This document shows positions 19,772-28,046 of a stretch of DNA of 64,000 nt, piece after piece. The notes beneath the pieces are model-generated. The model had not been told where the DNA came from and did not search any database. It saw nothing but the letters and a program-made list of their open reading frames with translations. The translations under genes were made by a program, and so were the position numbers. Origin of the DNA: Solidesulfovibrio sp. (GTDB taxonomy: Bacteria; Desulfobacterota; Desulfovibrionia; Desulfovibrionales; Desulfovibrionaceae); the NCBI RefSeq assembly GCF_038562415.1, contig NZ_JBCFBA010000005.1:151806-215805 (forward strand), given 5' to 3'. Numbering within the stretch: the first letter of the stretch is position 1; each line of letters starts with the position of its first letter.

Positions 19772-20389
19772 ATGCCGGCAAACGACGACCTGCGCTTTTT
19801 CGGGACCGTGTGCGCCTCGGTCTCCCACGAGCTCAAAAACGTCCTGGCCGTGATGCACGAACAGGCCGGGCTCCTGGGCGACCTGGCCCTGATGGCCGAG
19901 CGGGGCATGCCGCTCGACCCCTGCCGCCTGGCCGCCGCCGCCGACTGCCTGCTCAAGCAGGTCCGGCGCGGTGACGCCATCCTCACCAATATCAGCAGGT
20001 TCGCCCACACCACCGACGCCTCGGCCAAGCCCGTCGACCTGGCCGAGGCCGCCAGCCTGGCCGTGGCCCTGTGCCGGCGCCGGGCCGACATGCGCCAAGT
20101 CTGCCTGGCCGCCGAGCCCGGCCAGGCCGTCTGCGCGGCCGTCGATCCTTTCCTGGCCGTGCGCCTGTTGGCCTCCTGCCTGGACCGGGCCATGGACGCG
20201 CCCGGGGCCGAAAAAACCATCCGCGTCGCGGCGGCCGACTCCCCGGACGGCCCGGCCGTGACCCTGGCCGGCCTGGCCGGGGACGCCGCCATCCCCGACG
20301 ACGACCCCTTGCGAGCCCTGGCGGCGGGCCTTGGCGCCCGGCTTCGCCGCGAGGCCGCCAGCCTGTCCGTGATCTGGCCCCGCCCCTGA
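19772..20389 (+). CDS. Kinase-like protein with DHp but degenerate ATP domain
   Basis: A 205-residue soluble protein, SD AGGAGG. Residues about 10-80 look like a HisKA/DHp dimerisation helix pair with SHELKNVLAV (H19). The C-terminal half (about 90-205) has the length and order of a HATPase_c domain but lacks a recognisable N box, DxGxG and GxGLGL motifs. This combination occurs in histidine phosphotransferases such as ChpT, which use a dead ATP domain as scaffold. It could relay phosphate from the adjacent REC, or act as a decoy or phosphatase. That role is inference. Confidence 0.7.
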   Translation: MPANDDLRFFGTVCASVSHELKNVLAVMHEQAGLLGDLALMAERGMPLDPCRLAAAADCLLKQVRRGDAILTNISRFAHTTDASAKPVDLAEAASLAVALCRRRADMRQVCLAAEPGQAVCAAVDPFLAVRLLASCLDRAMDAPGAEKTIRVAAADSPDGPAVTLAGLAGDAAIPDDDPLRALAAGLGARLRREAASLSVIWPRP

Positions 20390-20428
20390 CGGGCGTCTCC
20401 TTCCCGACTCCGCCCCTCGCGCGGGGGC

Positions 20429-20457
20429 TTGGCTCGGCGGCTTGATTGCTTTATTGT
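20429..20457 (+). promoter_or_regulatory. Candidate nhaB promoter
   Basis: TTGGCT (20429-20434), 17 bp, TATTGT (20452-20457) in a locally AT-rich stretch about 60 bp before the nhaB ATG. Imperfect repeat TGATT...AATCA surrounds the -10. Confidence 0.45.
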
Positions 20458-20524
20458 AATCAGCTTGCCGTGCCATCCCGGCCCCGGCCCACCAGGCCAC
20501 CCCGCCGCGCGAAAGGAGCGCCCC

Positions 20525-22135
20525 ATGCCACGGACCCTGCCGAGGGCCTTCCTCGCCAACCTGCTCGGCGCCTCGCCCGACTGGTACAAGCTGACCCTCG
20601 CCGCCTTCCTGCTGGCCAACCCGCTGCTGTTGGCCCTGGCCGGCCCCTTTGTCACGGGCTGGGCGCTTATTGCCGAATTCATCTTCACCCTGGCCATGGC
20701 CCTGTCCTGCTACCCCCTGCCGGCCGGGGGGCTGCTGGCCCTGGAGGCCGTGCTTATGGGCCTGACCTCGCCGCAAACCCTCTACGACGAGGCGGCCCAC
20801 AACTTCCCGGTCATTTTGCTGCTCCTCTTCATGGTCGCCGGCATTTATTTCATGAAGGACATGCTGCGCTACGCCTTCACGAAAATCCTCATGCAGGTGC
20901 GTTCGAAGATCATTTTGTCGCTGGTATTCTGTTTCGCCGGCGCCGTGCTTTCCGCCTTTCTCGACGCCCTGACCGTGACGGCGGTCATCATCGCCGTGGC
21001 CTACGGCTTCTACGAGGTCTACCACCGCCAAGCCTCCACCGGAAAATGCCGGCTTGGCGACGAGGCCGGCCTCGACGACGCCTGCCGCCGCGACCTCAAG
21101 GAATTCCGGGGATTTCTGCGCAACCTCATGATGCACGGCGCCGTGGGCACGGCCCTTGGCGGCGTGTGCACCCTGGTCGGCGAGCCGCAAAACCTGCTGA
21201 TCGCTCAGGAAATGGGCTGGCATTTCGGGGAGTTCTTCGTGAAGGTCGCCCCGGTTTCCCTGCCCGTGCTGGCCGTGGGCCTGACCACCACGGTGGTGGT
21301 CGAGCGCTTCGGACTGTTCGGCTACGGCCACAAGCTGCCCGCCGCCGTGCGGGCGGTGCTCACCGCCGACAACGCCCGGCGCGAGGCCGAGAGGACCAAC
21401 CGGCAGCGCGCCTCGCTGCTCGTCCAGGCCGCCTGCGCCGTCTATCTGGTCGCGGCCCTGGCCTTCCACCTGGCCGAAGTGGGGATCATCGGCCTGTCCG
21501 TCATCGTCGTGCTGACGGCTTTTTGCGGCAAGACCGAGGAGCATCAAATCGGCCAGGCCTTCACCGAGGCCCTGCCGTTTACCGCCCTGCTCGTGGTCTT
21601 TTTCGCCATCGTGGCCGTCATCCACGACCAGCACCTGTTCGCCCCCATCATCGGCTCCGTGCTGTCGCTTTCCGGCAAGTCCCAGACCGCCGCCTACTAC
21701 CTGGTAAGCGGCCTGCTCTCCATGATCAGCGACAACGTCTTCGTGGCCACGGTCTACATCACCGAAACCAAGGCTCATTTCGTCGAGCTGTTCGCGGCCA
21801 TGCCGGGCCTCGGTCTGGATGGGGCCGAACTGCTGGCCCGGCTCACCGACACGCGCCTGGACCGGGCCGCCGTGCTGGCCGGGCTGCCGGCCGAGGCCCT
21901 GCCGCAGGTCACGGCCGCCCTGGCCCGGTTCGACCGCCTGGCCGTGGCCATCAATACCGGCACCAACATCCCGAGCGTGGCCACGCCCAACGGCCAGGCC
22001 GCCTTCCTGTTCCTTTTGACCTCGGCGCTGGCGCCCTTGATCCGCCTGTCCTACGGCCAGATGGTGCGCCTGGCCCTGCCCTATACCGTGACCATGACCG
22101 CCACGGGACTGGCCGCCGCCTGGCTCTTGCTGTAA
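20525..22135 (+). CDS. nhaB: Na+/H+ antiporter NhaB
   Basis: A 536-residue inner-membrane antiporter of the NhaB family, exchanging Na+ for H+ for ion and pH homeostasis. Family features include the N-terminal [11 protein letters not shown], about a dozen hydrophobic segments, [17 protein letters not shown] and the C-terminal [21 protein letters not shown] read in pieces. ATG 20525 follows AAAGGAG; an in-frame upstream ATG at 20429 would lie within the promoter and is rejected. Length matches the family. Confidence 0.95.
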   Translation: MPRTLPRAFLANLLGASPDWYKLTLAAFLLANPLLLALAGPFVTGWALIAEFIFTLAMALSCYPLPAGGLLALEAVLMGLTSPQTLYDEAAHNFPVILLLLFMVAGIYFMKDMLRYAFTKILMQVRSKIILSLVFCFAGAVLSAFLDALTVTAVIIAVAYGFYEVYHRQASTGKCRLGDEAGLDDACRRDLKEFRGFLRNLMMHGAVGTALGGVCTLVGEPQNLLIAQEMGWHFGEFFVKVAPVSLPVLAVGLTTTVVVERFGLFGYGHKLPAAVRAVLTADNARREAERTNRQRASLLVQAACAVYLVAALAFHLAEVGIIGLSVIVVLTAFCGKTEEHQIGQAFTEALPFTALLVVFFAIVAVIHDQHLFAPIIGSVLSLSGKSQTAAYYLVSGLLSMISDNVFVATVYITETKAHFVELFAAMPGLGLDGAELLARLTDTRLDRAAVLAGLPAEALPQVTAALARFDRLAVAINTGTNIPSVATPNGQAAFLFLLTSALAPLIRLSYGQMVRLALPYTVTMTATGLAAAWLLL

Positions 22136-22158
22136 GGCATGCCCGGGCCGCACGGCGC

Positions 22159-22179
22159 GCCCGGGGACCGGCCCCGGGC
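22159..22179. repeat. Stem-loop between nhaB and uraA
   Basis: GCCCGGGG-ACCGG-CCCCGGGC is a perfect 8-bp stem in the 72-bp gap. It has no T run, so it may modulate rather than end transcription into uraA. Confidence 0.45.
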
Positions 22180-22207
22180 GGGAGGACGGCCCGCAAGGAG
22201 GCAGGCC

Positions 22208-23473
22208 ATGGCGGCGGACGAAATCCAGCGGGGAAGCGATTACCAATTGCGGCTGCGGGAATTTCCCGTGGGCGCCCAGATGCTGTTCGTGGCCTTCGGC
22301 GCCCTGGTCCTGGTGCCGCTGCTGACGGGGCTCAACCCCAACGTGGCCCTTTTTTGCGCCGGCCTGGGCACCCTGCTCTACCAGGTGCTGACCAAGGGCC
22401 GCATCCCGATCTTTCTGGGCTCGTCGTTCGCCTTCATCGCGCCCATCATGTTTTGCGTCAAAACCTACGGCGTGCCGGCCACCATGGGGGCGCTGGCCGT
22501 CGTGGGCGCGGTCTATGCCCTGGCGGCCCTGGTCATCCGGCTGCGCGGCGTGGAGATCCTGCTGCGGCTTTTGCCGACCATCGTCACCGGCCCGGTCATC
22601 ATGGTCATCGGGCTGATCCTGGCCCCGGTCGGCGTGGCCATGGCCATGGGCAGGACCGGCGACGGCGCGGCCGTGCTCTACCCCGAGAAAACGGCCATGC
22701 TGGTGTCCTTTTTTTCCCTGGCCGTGACCGTGACCGTGGCCATCTACGGCCGGGGCATGCTGCGGCTTTTGCCCATCCTGTCGGGCATCGGCGCCGGCTA
22801 TCTCCTGAGCCTGATCCTCGGCATCGTGGATTTTTCGGCCGTGGCCGCGGCGCCCTGGTTCGCCGTGCCGTCCTTCGTCGGCCCGGCCTTCTCCCTCGAC
22901 GCCATGATCGTGATCGTGCCCGTGGCCATCGCGCCCATCATCGAGCATTTCGGCGGCATCCTGGCCATCGGCCAGGTCACCGGCCGCAACTACCTGGAAA
23001 ACCCGGGCGTGGACCGCTCGCTTTTAGGCGACGGCGTGGCCACGGCCCTGGCCGGCTGCCTGGGCGGGCCGCCCCTGACCACCTACGCCGAAGTCACGGG
23101 CGCCGTGGCCCTGACCAAAATCTACAATCCGGCGCTGATGACCTGGGCGGCGCTGACGGCCGTCTGCCTGGCCTTCGTCGGCAAGCTCGGGGCCCTGCTC
23201 CAGAGCATCCCCACGCCGGTCATGGGCGGCATCATGCTGCTTTTATTCGGCGCCATCATGGTGGTCGGGCTCAACTCCCTGGTGCGCGAGGGGGCCGACC
23301 TCATGGAGCCGCGCAACATGGTCATCGTGGCGTTGATCATCGTGCTCGGCATGGGCCGGATGACCTTTTCCCTGGGCGGCGTGCACCTGGAAGGCATCGG
23401 CCTGGCCGGCGTGGCCGGCGTGGTGCTCAACCTGGTGCTGCCCCTGCCCCGGCGCAAAACCGATACGGACTGA
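22208..23473 (+). CDS. uraA: Uracil permease (NCS2 family)
   Basis: A 421-residue nucleobase:cation symporter with about 14 hydrophobic segments. Family motifs include FVAFGALVLVPLLTGLNPNVALF, cited in part as VPLLTGLNPNVALF, the SSFAFIAPI region, APIIEHFGGILAIG near the substrate-binding Glu, and GCLGGPPLTTYAE. ATG 22208 has AAGGAGG 6 bp upstream. It probably imports uracil for pyrimidine salvage; related xanthine carriers have a different middle motif. No pyrimidine gene is adjacent. Confidence 0.92.
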   Translation: MAADEIQRGSDYQLRLREFPVGAQMLFVAFGALVLVPLLTGLNPNVALFCAGLGTLLYQVLTKGRIPIFLGSSFAFIAPIMFCVKTYGVPATMGALAVVGAVYALAALVIRLRGVEILLRLLPTIVTGPVIMVIGLILAPVGVAMAMGRTGDGAAVLYPEKTAMLVSFFSLAVTVTVAIYGRGMLRLLPILSGIGAGYLLSLILGIVDFSAVAAAPWFAVPSFVGPAFSLDAMIVIVPVAIAPIIEHFGGILAIGQVTGRNYLENPGVDRSLLGDGVATALAGCLGGPPLTTYAEVTGAVALTKIYNPALMTWAALTAVCLAFVGKLGALLQSIPTPVMGGIMLLLFGAIMVVGLNSLVREGADLMEPRNMVIVALIIVLGMGRMTFSLGGVHLEGIGLAGVAGVVLNLVLPLPRRKTDTD

Positions 23474-23496
23474 CGCCGGCCAATCCGGGTTCATCC

Positions 23497-23512
23497 TGGC
23501 ACGAAGCATGCA
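23497..23512 (+). promoter_or_regulatory. Sigma54-type promoter
   Basis: TGGCACG-AAGC-ATGCA matches the RpoN consensus TGGCACG-N4-TTGCW with one mismatch. GG and GC are 12 bp apart as required. The predicted start is about 23523, 19 bp before the small membrane peptide gene. Confidence 0.65.
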
Positions 23513-23541
23513 GGAACACGGGGGAAGCGGAGGTTACCCCC

Positions 23542-23643
23542 ATGTTCGTCGAAAAAATTGTCATTGTCTGCCTGGTGGTTGCATCCTGCCACGCCCTGTC
23601 GCTCCTGGCTGACGCGGTTATCAAACGCAAACAGGCCGATTAA
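23542..23643 (+). CDS. 33-residue membrane peptide
   Basis: A very short frame: ATG with GCGGAGG 8 bp upstream, a hydrophobic helix (IVIVCLVVASCHALSLLA, about residues 6-23) and a basic tail (KRKQ), ending TAA. It lies just after a sigma54-type promoter and before the exopolysaccharide genes. The hydrophobic helix with a charged end suggests a single-pass inner-membrane microprotein. No homologue is recognised; it could instead be a chance frame. Confidence 0.5.
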   Translation: MFVEKIVIVCLVVASCHALSLLADAVIKRKQAD

Positions 23644-23735
23644 GAAAATAACAAAGTCTCCCTCCTCGCCGCGCCCGACCGGACGGGACCCCCGGTCGGA
23701 CGCGGTCGCTTCTTTCCCGGGCCGTCACCGCGCGC

Positions 23736-23780
23736 TTGCCGAAAACGCCCCGGTCGATTAGAGACCTCGATACCCGAGGT
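23736..23780 (+). promoter_or_regulatory. Weak promoter and Shine-Dalgarno hairpin
   Basis: TTGCCG (23736-23741), 17 bp and TAGAGA (23759-23764) form a weak promoter. ACCTCG-ATACC-CGAGGT (23764-23780) is a perfect 6-bp inverted repeat whose right arm contains the GAGGT ribosome site of the next gene. It could be an operator at the start site, or an mRNA hairpin hiding the ribosome site when transcription comes from further upstream. Confidence 0.4.
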
Positions 23781-23786
23781 TCCCGC

Positions 23787-25994
23787 ATGCCCTTTCCCGC
23801 GTTCGTCCTTCCCCGTCCCCGCTTTCGGCCCTTGTCACATCTGGCCTTGCTGGCCTGCCTCGTGCTTGCGGCCGCTGCCGCCCCGGCCCGGGCCGCCACC
23901 TACTACGTGGACGCCGCCGCCCCGGGCGGCGACGGGTCGACCTGGGCCCTGGCCTTCACCACCATCGGCCAGGGCCTGCTGGCCGCCCAGTCCGGCGACG
24001 TGGTGGAGGTCTCCGGCGGCACCTACGCCGAAACCCTGTCCACGGGGCGCGCCGGCGTGACCGTCACCGGCAGCACCGCGTCCGGGCACAACGGCCCGGT
24101 CACGGTCAAGGCCGCCGATGGCCAGACCGTGCTGTCCGTGGCCCACGCCTCCACCTGGCGGCGCCTGACCTTCGACGGCTCGGCCAACACCCAGCAGTAC
24201 GTGTCCGTGGTCCGGATCACCGGCGGCACGCCGGCCTTCGAACAATGCGTCATCGGGCCGGGCCAGCAGCTGCTTTCCGTGGGCGCGGGCGGCGCCTCCT
24301 TTTCCCGCTGCACCATCCAGGGAGCCCGCCGGGGCGTCAACTACGGCCAGGTCGTGACCATCAACGCCGGCTCCTCGGCCGTGACCTTCGACTACTGCCT
24401 TTTCGCCGACATGCAGTTCGGCTACATCCGCGCCCACACCGCCTCCCGGGTCGATTGCAACAACTGCCTGCTGGCCGGCTTTTCCGGCTACGTGCTCTAC
24501 AGTTCCGCCGACGCCGCCATCCCCGGCGGCACCAACCTGCGCAACTGCCTGCTTATAAGCAACGGCTACGCCGCCGACTACCTCATCTGGTCCGAGTCGG
24601 CCTCGGCCGCCGTGACCCTGACCACCTGCCTGACCCAGCCGCGAAGCCCCGTGGACATGACCGGGGCCAAATACAGCGCCAATGTCACCGAGGTGAACCC
24701 GCTGGCCCCCGGTTCGCCCCGGCTCCTGCACGGCCGGCGCCAGGCCCTGGTCAACCTCGGCATCGACGACGCCGCCAACATCGATTTCTGGACGCAGGTG
24801 GCGGCGCTGTGCAAGGCCCGCGGCATCAAATCCACCCTGGCCCTGGACGCCGCCGACAACGTCTCCGACCAGGACTGGTCCACGATCCAAACGCAGGTCA
24901 ACACCGGCAACGAGGTGGCCGCCCACAGCGCCCACCATGTCGTGCTGACGGAAAAACGGCTCCTGACCATCACTTACGCCGGCACGGCCAGCGACGCCGC
25001 CGTCACCGTGGAAAGCGTCGGCACGGCCGCCCGGACCCTGCGCCTGACCGCCGGCGGGGCCACCGTGGCCGCCTACGACCTGGGAAGCGCCGCCTATGAC
25101 ACCATCGGCGAAGTCGTGCCGGCCATCGCCGCGCTGCCCGGTTTTTCGGCCAGCCTGATCACCGTCCCCGGCACCAGCTACACCAGCGCCCGGGTGCTCT
25201 CCCAGGACCTCGACGCCACGAGCCAGGCCCTGCCCGCCGGCACGCCCGTCACCCTGGTGCGCAACGACACGCAATTTTTCGAGGACGAGATCGCCGTGCC
25301 CAAGGCGATCATCGAATCCCACCTGAGCGCCCCGGGCGGCGCCGCGCCCTACACCTGCGACAGTTTCATCTACCCCTTCCTGGACGTCGACGCCCAGGTC
25401 CGCCAGGCCGCGAGCCAAGCCGGCTTCACCGCCGCCCGGGGCGGCTACGAGGGCAACTACGCCATGGGCGGCTTCTGGTCCGGCCCCGTGCCCGGCGGCT
25501 ACGACGTCCTGGAAATGTGGGCCACCCAGCCCGGCACCATCCTGGGCCGCCACCTGGACGCCACCACGCTTTCCCAGCGCGTTTCGGCCCTGCTGGAGTG
25601 GGCCAAGTTCACGGGCGTGGCCATCGCGCTGTTCAGCCACGGGGCCAAGGAATACGACCTCGACGAATGGCGGGCGCTCATCGAGCGGCTCGCGGCCGAC
25701 CCCGAGGTGACCTTCGGCACGCTTCAGGACCTGCGCGCCTTTGTCGCCGCAAACGCCCAGTCCCATGACGGCTCGGTCTACGTGCGCACCGTCTGGCCGG
25801 ACGTGGCCGACTATCGGCCCCGTCCCGGCTCGCCCCTGCTGGCGGCCGGCAGCCCCTACGACCGGGTCATGGCCGACTTCGCCGGCCGCCTGGTCCCGGC
25901 CGGCACGCTGCCGAGCGTGGGCCTCTACCAGCTCGCCGGCGACCAGCCGTCCGCCTTGCCCAGCGTCCTCCAGTTGCTGCTCCTGGGCCAGTAA
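23787..25994 (+). CDS. Secreted beta-helix / polysaccharide deacetylase protein
   Basis: A 735-residue exported protein. A signal peptide (to about residue 37, ending APARA) is followed by a parallel beta-helix (about 38-300) of the type found in polysaccharide lyases. A NodB-like deacetylase follows (about 315-640): GIDDAANIDFW supplies the Asp, AAHSAHH the HSxxH metal motif, and ALFSHG the late His. A roughly 120-residue beta-rich insertion splits the deacetylase (about 391-510). The C-terminal PGSPLLAAGSPYD resembles the usual end of beta-helix proteins, so the deacetylase may be inserted into the helix protein. Start 23787 is taken because a signal peptide follows at once. It opens the exopolysaccharide locus and probably deacetylates the polymer in the periplasm. 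Confidence 0.8.
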   Translation: MPFPAFVLPRPRFRPLSHLALLACLVLAAAAAPARAATYYVDAAAPGGDGSTWALAFTTIGQGLLAAQSGDVVEVSGGTYAETLSTGRAGVTVTGSTASGHNGPVTVKAADGQTVLSVAHASTWRRLTFDGSANTQQYVSVVRITGGTPAFEQCVIGPGQQLLSVGAGGASFSRCTIQGARRGVNYGQVVTINAGSSAVTFDYCLFADMQFGYIRAHTASRVDCNNCLLAGFSGYVLYSSADAAIPGGTNLRNCLLISNGYAADYLIWSESASAAVTLTTCLTQPRSPVDMTGAKYSANVTEVNPLAPGSPRLLHGRRQALVNLGIDDAANIDFWTQVAALCKARGIKSTLALDAADNVSDQDWSTIQTQVNTGNEVAAHSAHHVVLTEKRLLTITYAGTASDAAVTVESVGTAARTLRLTAGGATVAAYDLGSAAYDTIGEVVPAIAALPGFSASLITVPGTSYTSARVLSQDLDATSQALPAGTPVTLVRNDTQFFEDEIAVPKAIIESHLSAPGGAAPYTCDSFIYPFLDVDAQVRQAASQAGFTAARGGYEGNYAMGGFWSGPVPGGYDVLEMWATQPGTILGRHLDATTLSQRVSALLEWAKFTGVAIALFSHGAKEYDLDEWRALIERLAADPEVTFGTLQDLRAFVAANAQSHDGSVYVRTVWPDVADYRPRPGSPLLAAGSPYDRVMADFAGRLVPAGTLPSVGLYQLAGDQPSALPSVLQLLLLGQ

Positions 25995-26328
25995 ACCGCT
26001 GGCCTTTCTCTTGCACTCTCTGTCTGGCGACGGCCCCGCCTGGGCCGGCCGGTGCGTTTTTGGCCGCAACCAGGATTTGGCCGGGGACCAGGACTTCCCC
26101 CAGCCGGGCCAAAACGCGCGACAACTCCTATAAAAAAAGAAGTTTTTTGCGCGTGTCGCCGGAAGGGAAGGCAGGGGGCGATCCTTGCGCCCGGGGGATG
26201 GCCAAACCGGCCAGGGCGCAACGGGAACCGGATTCGCTCAAGAATCTAAGAAAGTGAAACGCCGCGGTCGGCCAACGACCCCGACGGGGCATCGCCGACT
26301 CGCCGCTTCGCAGGGAGCCACGACGATC
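25995..26328 (+). other. 334-bp gap: structured leader of the PilZ-glycosyltransferase gene
   Basis: No gene is seen. An A-rich stretch around 26129-26146 (TATAAA then poly-A and a T run) stands out from the GC-rich surroundings and may carry a promoter, but no good -35 is present. A strong stem-loop occupies 26185-26221, and AGGGAG at 26312-26317 serves the next gene. Confidence 0.5.
26185..26221 (+). promoter_or_regulatory. Leader stem-loop
   Basis: TTGCGCCC (26185-26192) pairs with GGGCGCAA (26214-26221), and TGGCC (26199-26203) with GGCCA (26209-26213), giving 13 bp with an AAACC loop and a one-sided GGGGGA bulge. The structure lies about 107 bp before the PilZ-glycosyltransferase ATG. 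It may be a regulatory RNA; no known riboswitch class is matched well enough to name. Confidence 0.45.
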
Positions 26329-27990
26329 ATGGAAGTCTTTCCCAGGGAAAAACCCGACCGCCGCTTCCTGCCGGACATCCCCTCCAAGGGGGGTACGCGC
26401 CGCTTTCACGACACCCGGTATTTTTCCGACGGCAAGGCCGACGTCTATGCCGCCAACGACAAGTACCGCTACTGCTCGGGCAACGTGATCAACATCTCCC
26501 AGGGCGGCATGCTGCTGGCCCCGGACAAGACGCTGGAAGTCGGCCAGAAGGTCGTGCTGCATTTCTTCCTGACCGCCGGCACCCTGCCCGAAGGCTTCGA
26601 GTCCTTTCTCAAGCTGCCTTCCACGGTGGTGCGGGTGGACAGCCAGACCGGACAGGCGGCCTTCCAGTTCCAGACGACCATCACCGAGGACCTGCAACGC
26701 AACCGCTGGCGCTATTTCGAGGCGGCGGCGCTCATCGGCATCATGCTGACCCTGGTCGGCGTGTGGTACCTCAAAAAGGAAAGCATCTTCTACTTCTGGT
26801 TCGACGTGCCGGTCTTCCTCTACGGCCTGTGCGCCCTGTTCTATCTCATCACGCGCTTTTTCTTCGCCGCCCTCTACCGGCCCTTTCCCGTGGACATGCA
26901 CTTCACGCCGAGCGTGAGCATCATCGTCCCTTGCTTCAACGAGGAGGAGTGGATCGAGCGCACCGTGCGCGGCTGCCTCAACCAGCACTATCCCGAGGAG
27001 CTGCTGGAAGTGATCGTGGTCGACGACGGCAGCTCCGACGGCTCGGTGGCCGCCTTGGAGGCGGTCAAGGCCAAGGTCTACGACGAGGTGGGCGAGCGGC
27101 TCCTCATCCACGTCTTCCCGAAAAACCGGGGCAAGCGCCACGCCATGGCCGCCGGCACGCGCCTGGCCAAGGGCGACGTCATGGTCTTCGTGGACTCCGA
27201 CAGCTTTTTGCAGCCCGATTCGGTGCTGCGCCTGGTGCAGCCGCTCAAAAACCCCCGCATCGGCGCGGTCACCGGCCGCTGCGAAGTGGAAAACAAGTGG
27301 ACCAACATGCTCACCCGCATGCAGGCCGTGCGCTATTACGTGGGCTTTCGCATCTTCAAGGCGGCCGAGAGCATCTTCGACGCCGTGACCTGCCTGTCCG
27401 GCCCCCTGGCCGCCTACCGCCGCGACGTGCTCATGGGCTACCTCGACGTCTGGGAGCACCAGACCTACCTGGGCCGGCCGGCCACCTTCGGCGACGACCG
27501 CAGCCTCACCAACTATTTCCTGGGCAGCCACGACACGGTCTACCAGCACACGGCCGTGACCCACACCATCGTGCCCTCGACCTACAAGAAGTTCTACACC
27601 CAGCAGATGCGCTGGAAGCGGTCCTGGCTGCGCGAGACCCTGCGGGCCTGCAAATTCATGTGGAAGAAGGAGCCGTTCATGGCCATCTCCTTCTACCTGG
27701 GTTTCATCCTGCCGCTGCTGGGGCCGGTCATCGTGCTGCGGGCCTTCGTGGTCGTGCCGCTGCTCTACGGCGTGTGGCCCATCATGTACATCGCCGGCGT
27801 GTTTTTCATGAGCATGCTCATGTGCACGTCCTACCTGTTCATCAAGCGCTCGAACCTCTGGGTTTACGGCATCCCCTTCTGCTTTTTCTACCTGTTCGTG
27901 CTGTTGTGGCAGATCGTGTGGGCCGTACTCACCTTCTGGAAGTCCGAATGGGGTACCCGGCCCTCCAGCCATGACTCGGAAGCCCATTAG
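26329..27990 (+). CDS. PilZ-fused processive family-2 glycosyltransferase
   Basis: A 553-residue inner-membrane polymerase. Residues about 20-120 are PilZ-like, with NISQGGM matching D/NxSxxG; the expected upstream RxxxR is only RFHDTR-like, so c-di-GMP binding is likely but not certain. Two membrane segments (about 130-180) precede a GT2 domain with VPCFNEEEW, VVDDGSSDGS, the VDSDS metal motif and QQMRWKRSW (QxxRW, processive synthases). Three or four more helices follow. The catalytic region is like PgaC/IcaA poly-N-acetylglucosamine synthase. ATG 26329 begins close to the PilZ core; earlier in-frame starts lie inside the leader hairpin. Neighbours suggest beta-1,6-GlcNAc-like polymer synthesis under c-di-GMP control. 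Confidence 0.88.
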   Translation: MEVFPREKPDRRFLPDIPSKGGTRRFHDTRYFSDGKADVYAANDKYRYCSGNVINISQGGMLLAPDKTLEVGQKVVLHFFLTAGTLPEGFESFLKLPSTVVRVDSQTGQAAFQFQTTITEDLQRNRWRYFEAAALIGIMLTLVGVWYLKKESIFYFWFDVPVFLYGLCALFYLITRFFFAALYRPFPVDMHFTPSVSIIVPCFNEEEWIERTVRGCLNQHYPEELLEVIVVDDGSSDGSVAALEAVKAKVYDEVGERLLIHVFPKNRGKRHAMAAGTRLAKGDVMVFVDSDSFLQPDSVLRLVQPLKNPRIGAVTGRCEVENKWTNMLTRMQAVRYYVGFRIFKAAESIFDAVTCLSGPLAAYRRDVLMGYLDVWEHQTYLGRPATFGDDRSLTNYFLGSHDTVYQHTAVTHTIVPSTYKKFYTQQMRWKRSWLRETLRACKFMWKKEPFMAISFYLGFILPLLGPVIVLRAFVVVPLLYGVWPIMYIAGVFFMSMLMCTSYLFIKRSNLWVYGIPFCFFYLFVLLWQIVWAVLTFWKSEWGTRPSSHDSEAH

Positions 27991-28046
27991 GCCGAAGTTG
28001 CGATCGTCGCGACGGCAAACGAGGAACCAAGCCCAGGACCCGCCGC

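Noticed and set aside
19772..20389. Truncated histidine kinase pseudogene
   Set aside because: It has a strong ribosome site, intact frame and sensible coding bias; degenerate motifs suit a phosphotransferase better than decay.
19685..22948. Open frame of 1087 codons on the minus strand
   Set aside because: Antisense to several clear genes including nhaB and uraA; composition is shadow-like.
26185..26235. c-di-GMP-I riboswitch in the PilZ polymerase leader
   Set aside because: GGCCAAACC and GGGCGCAA recall the consensus, but the GNRA-type loop and tetraloop receptor are not in the right places.
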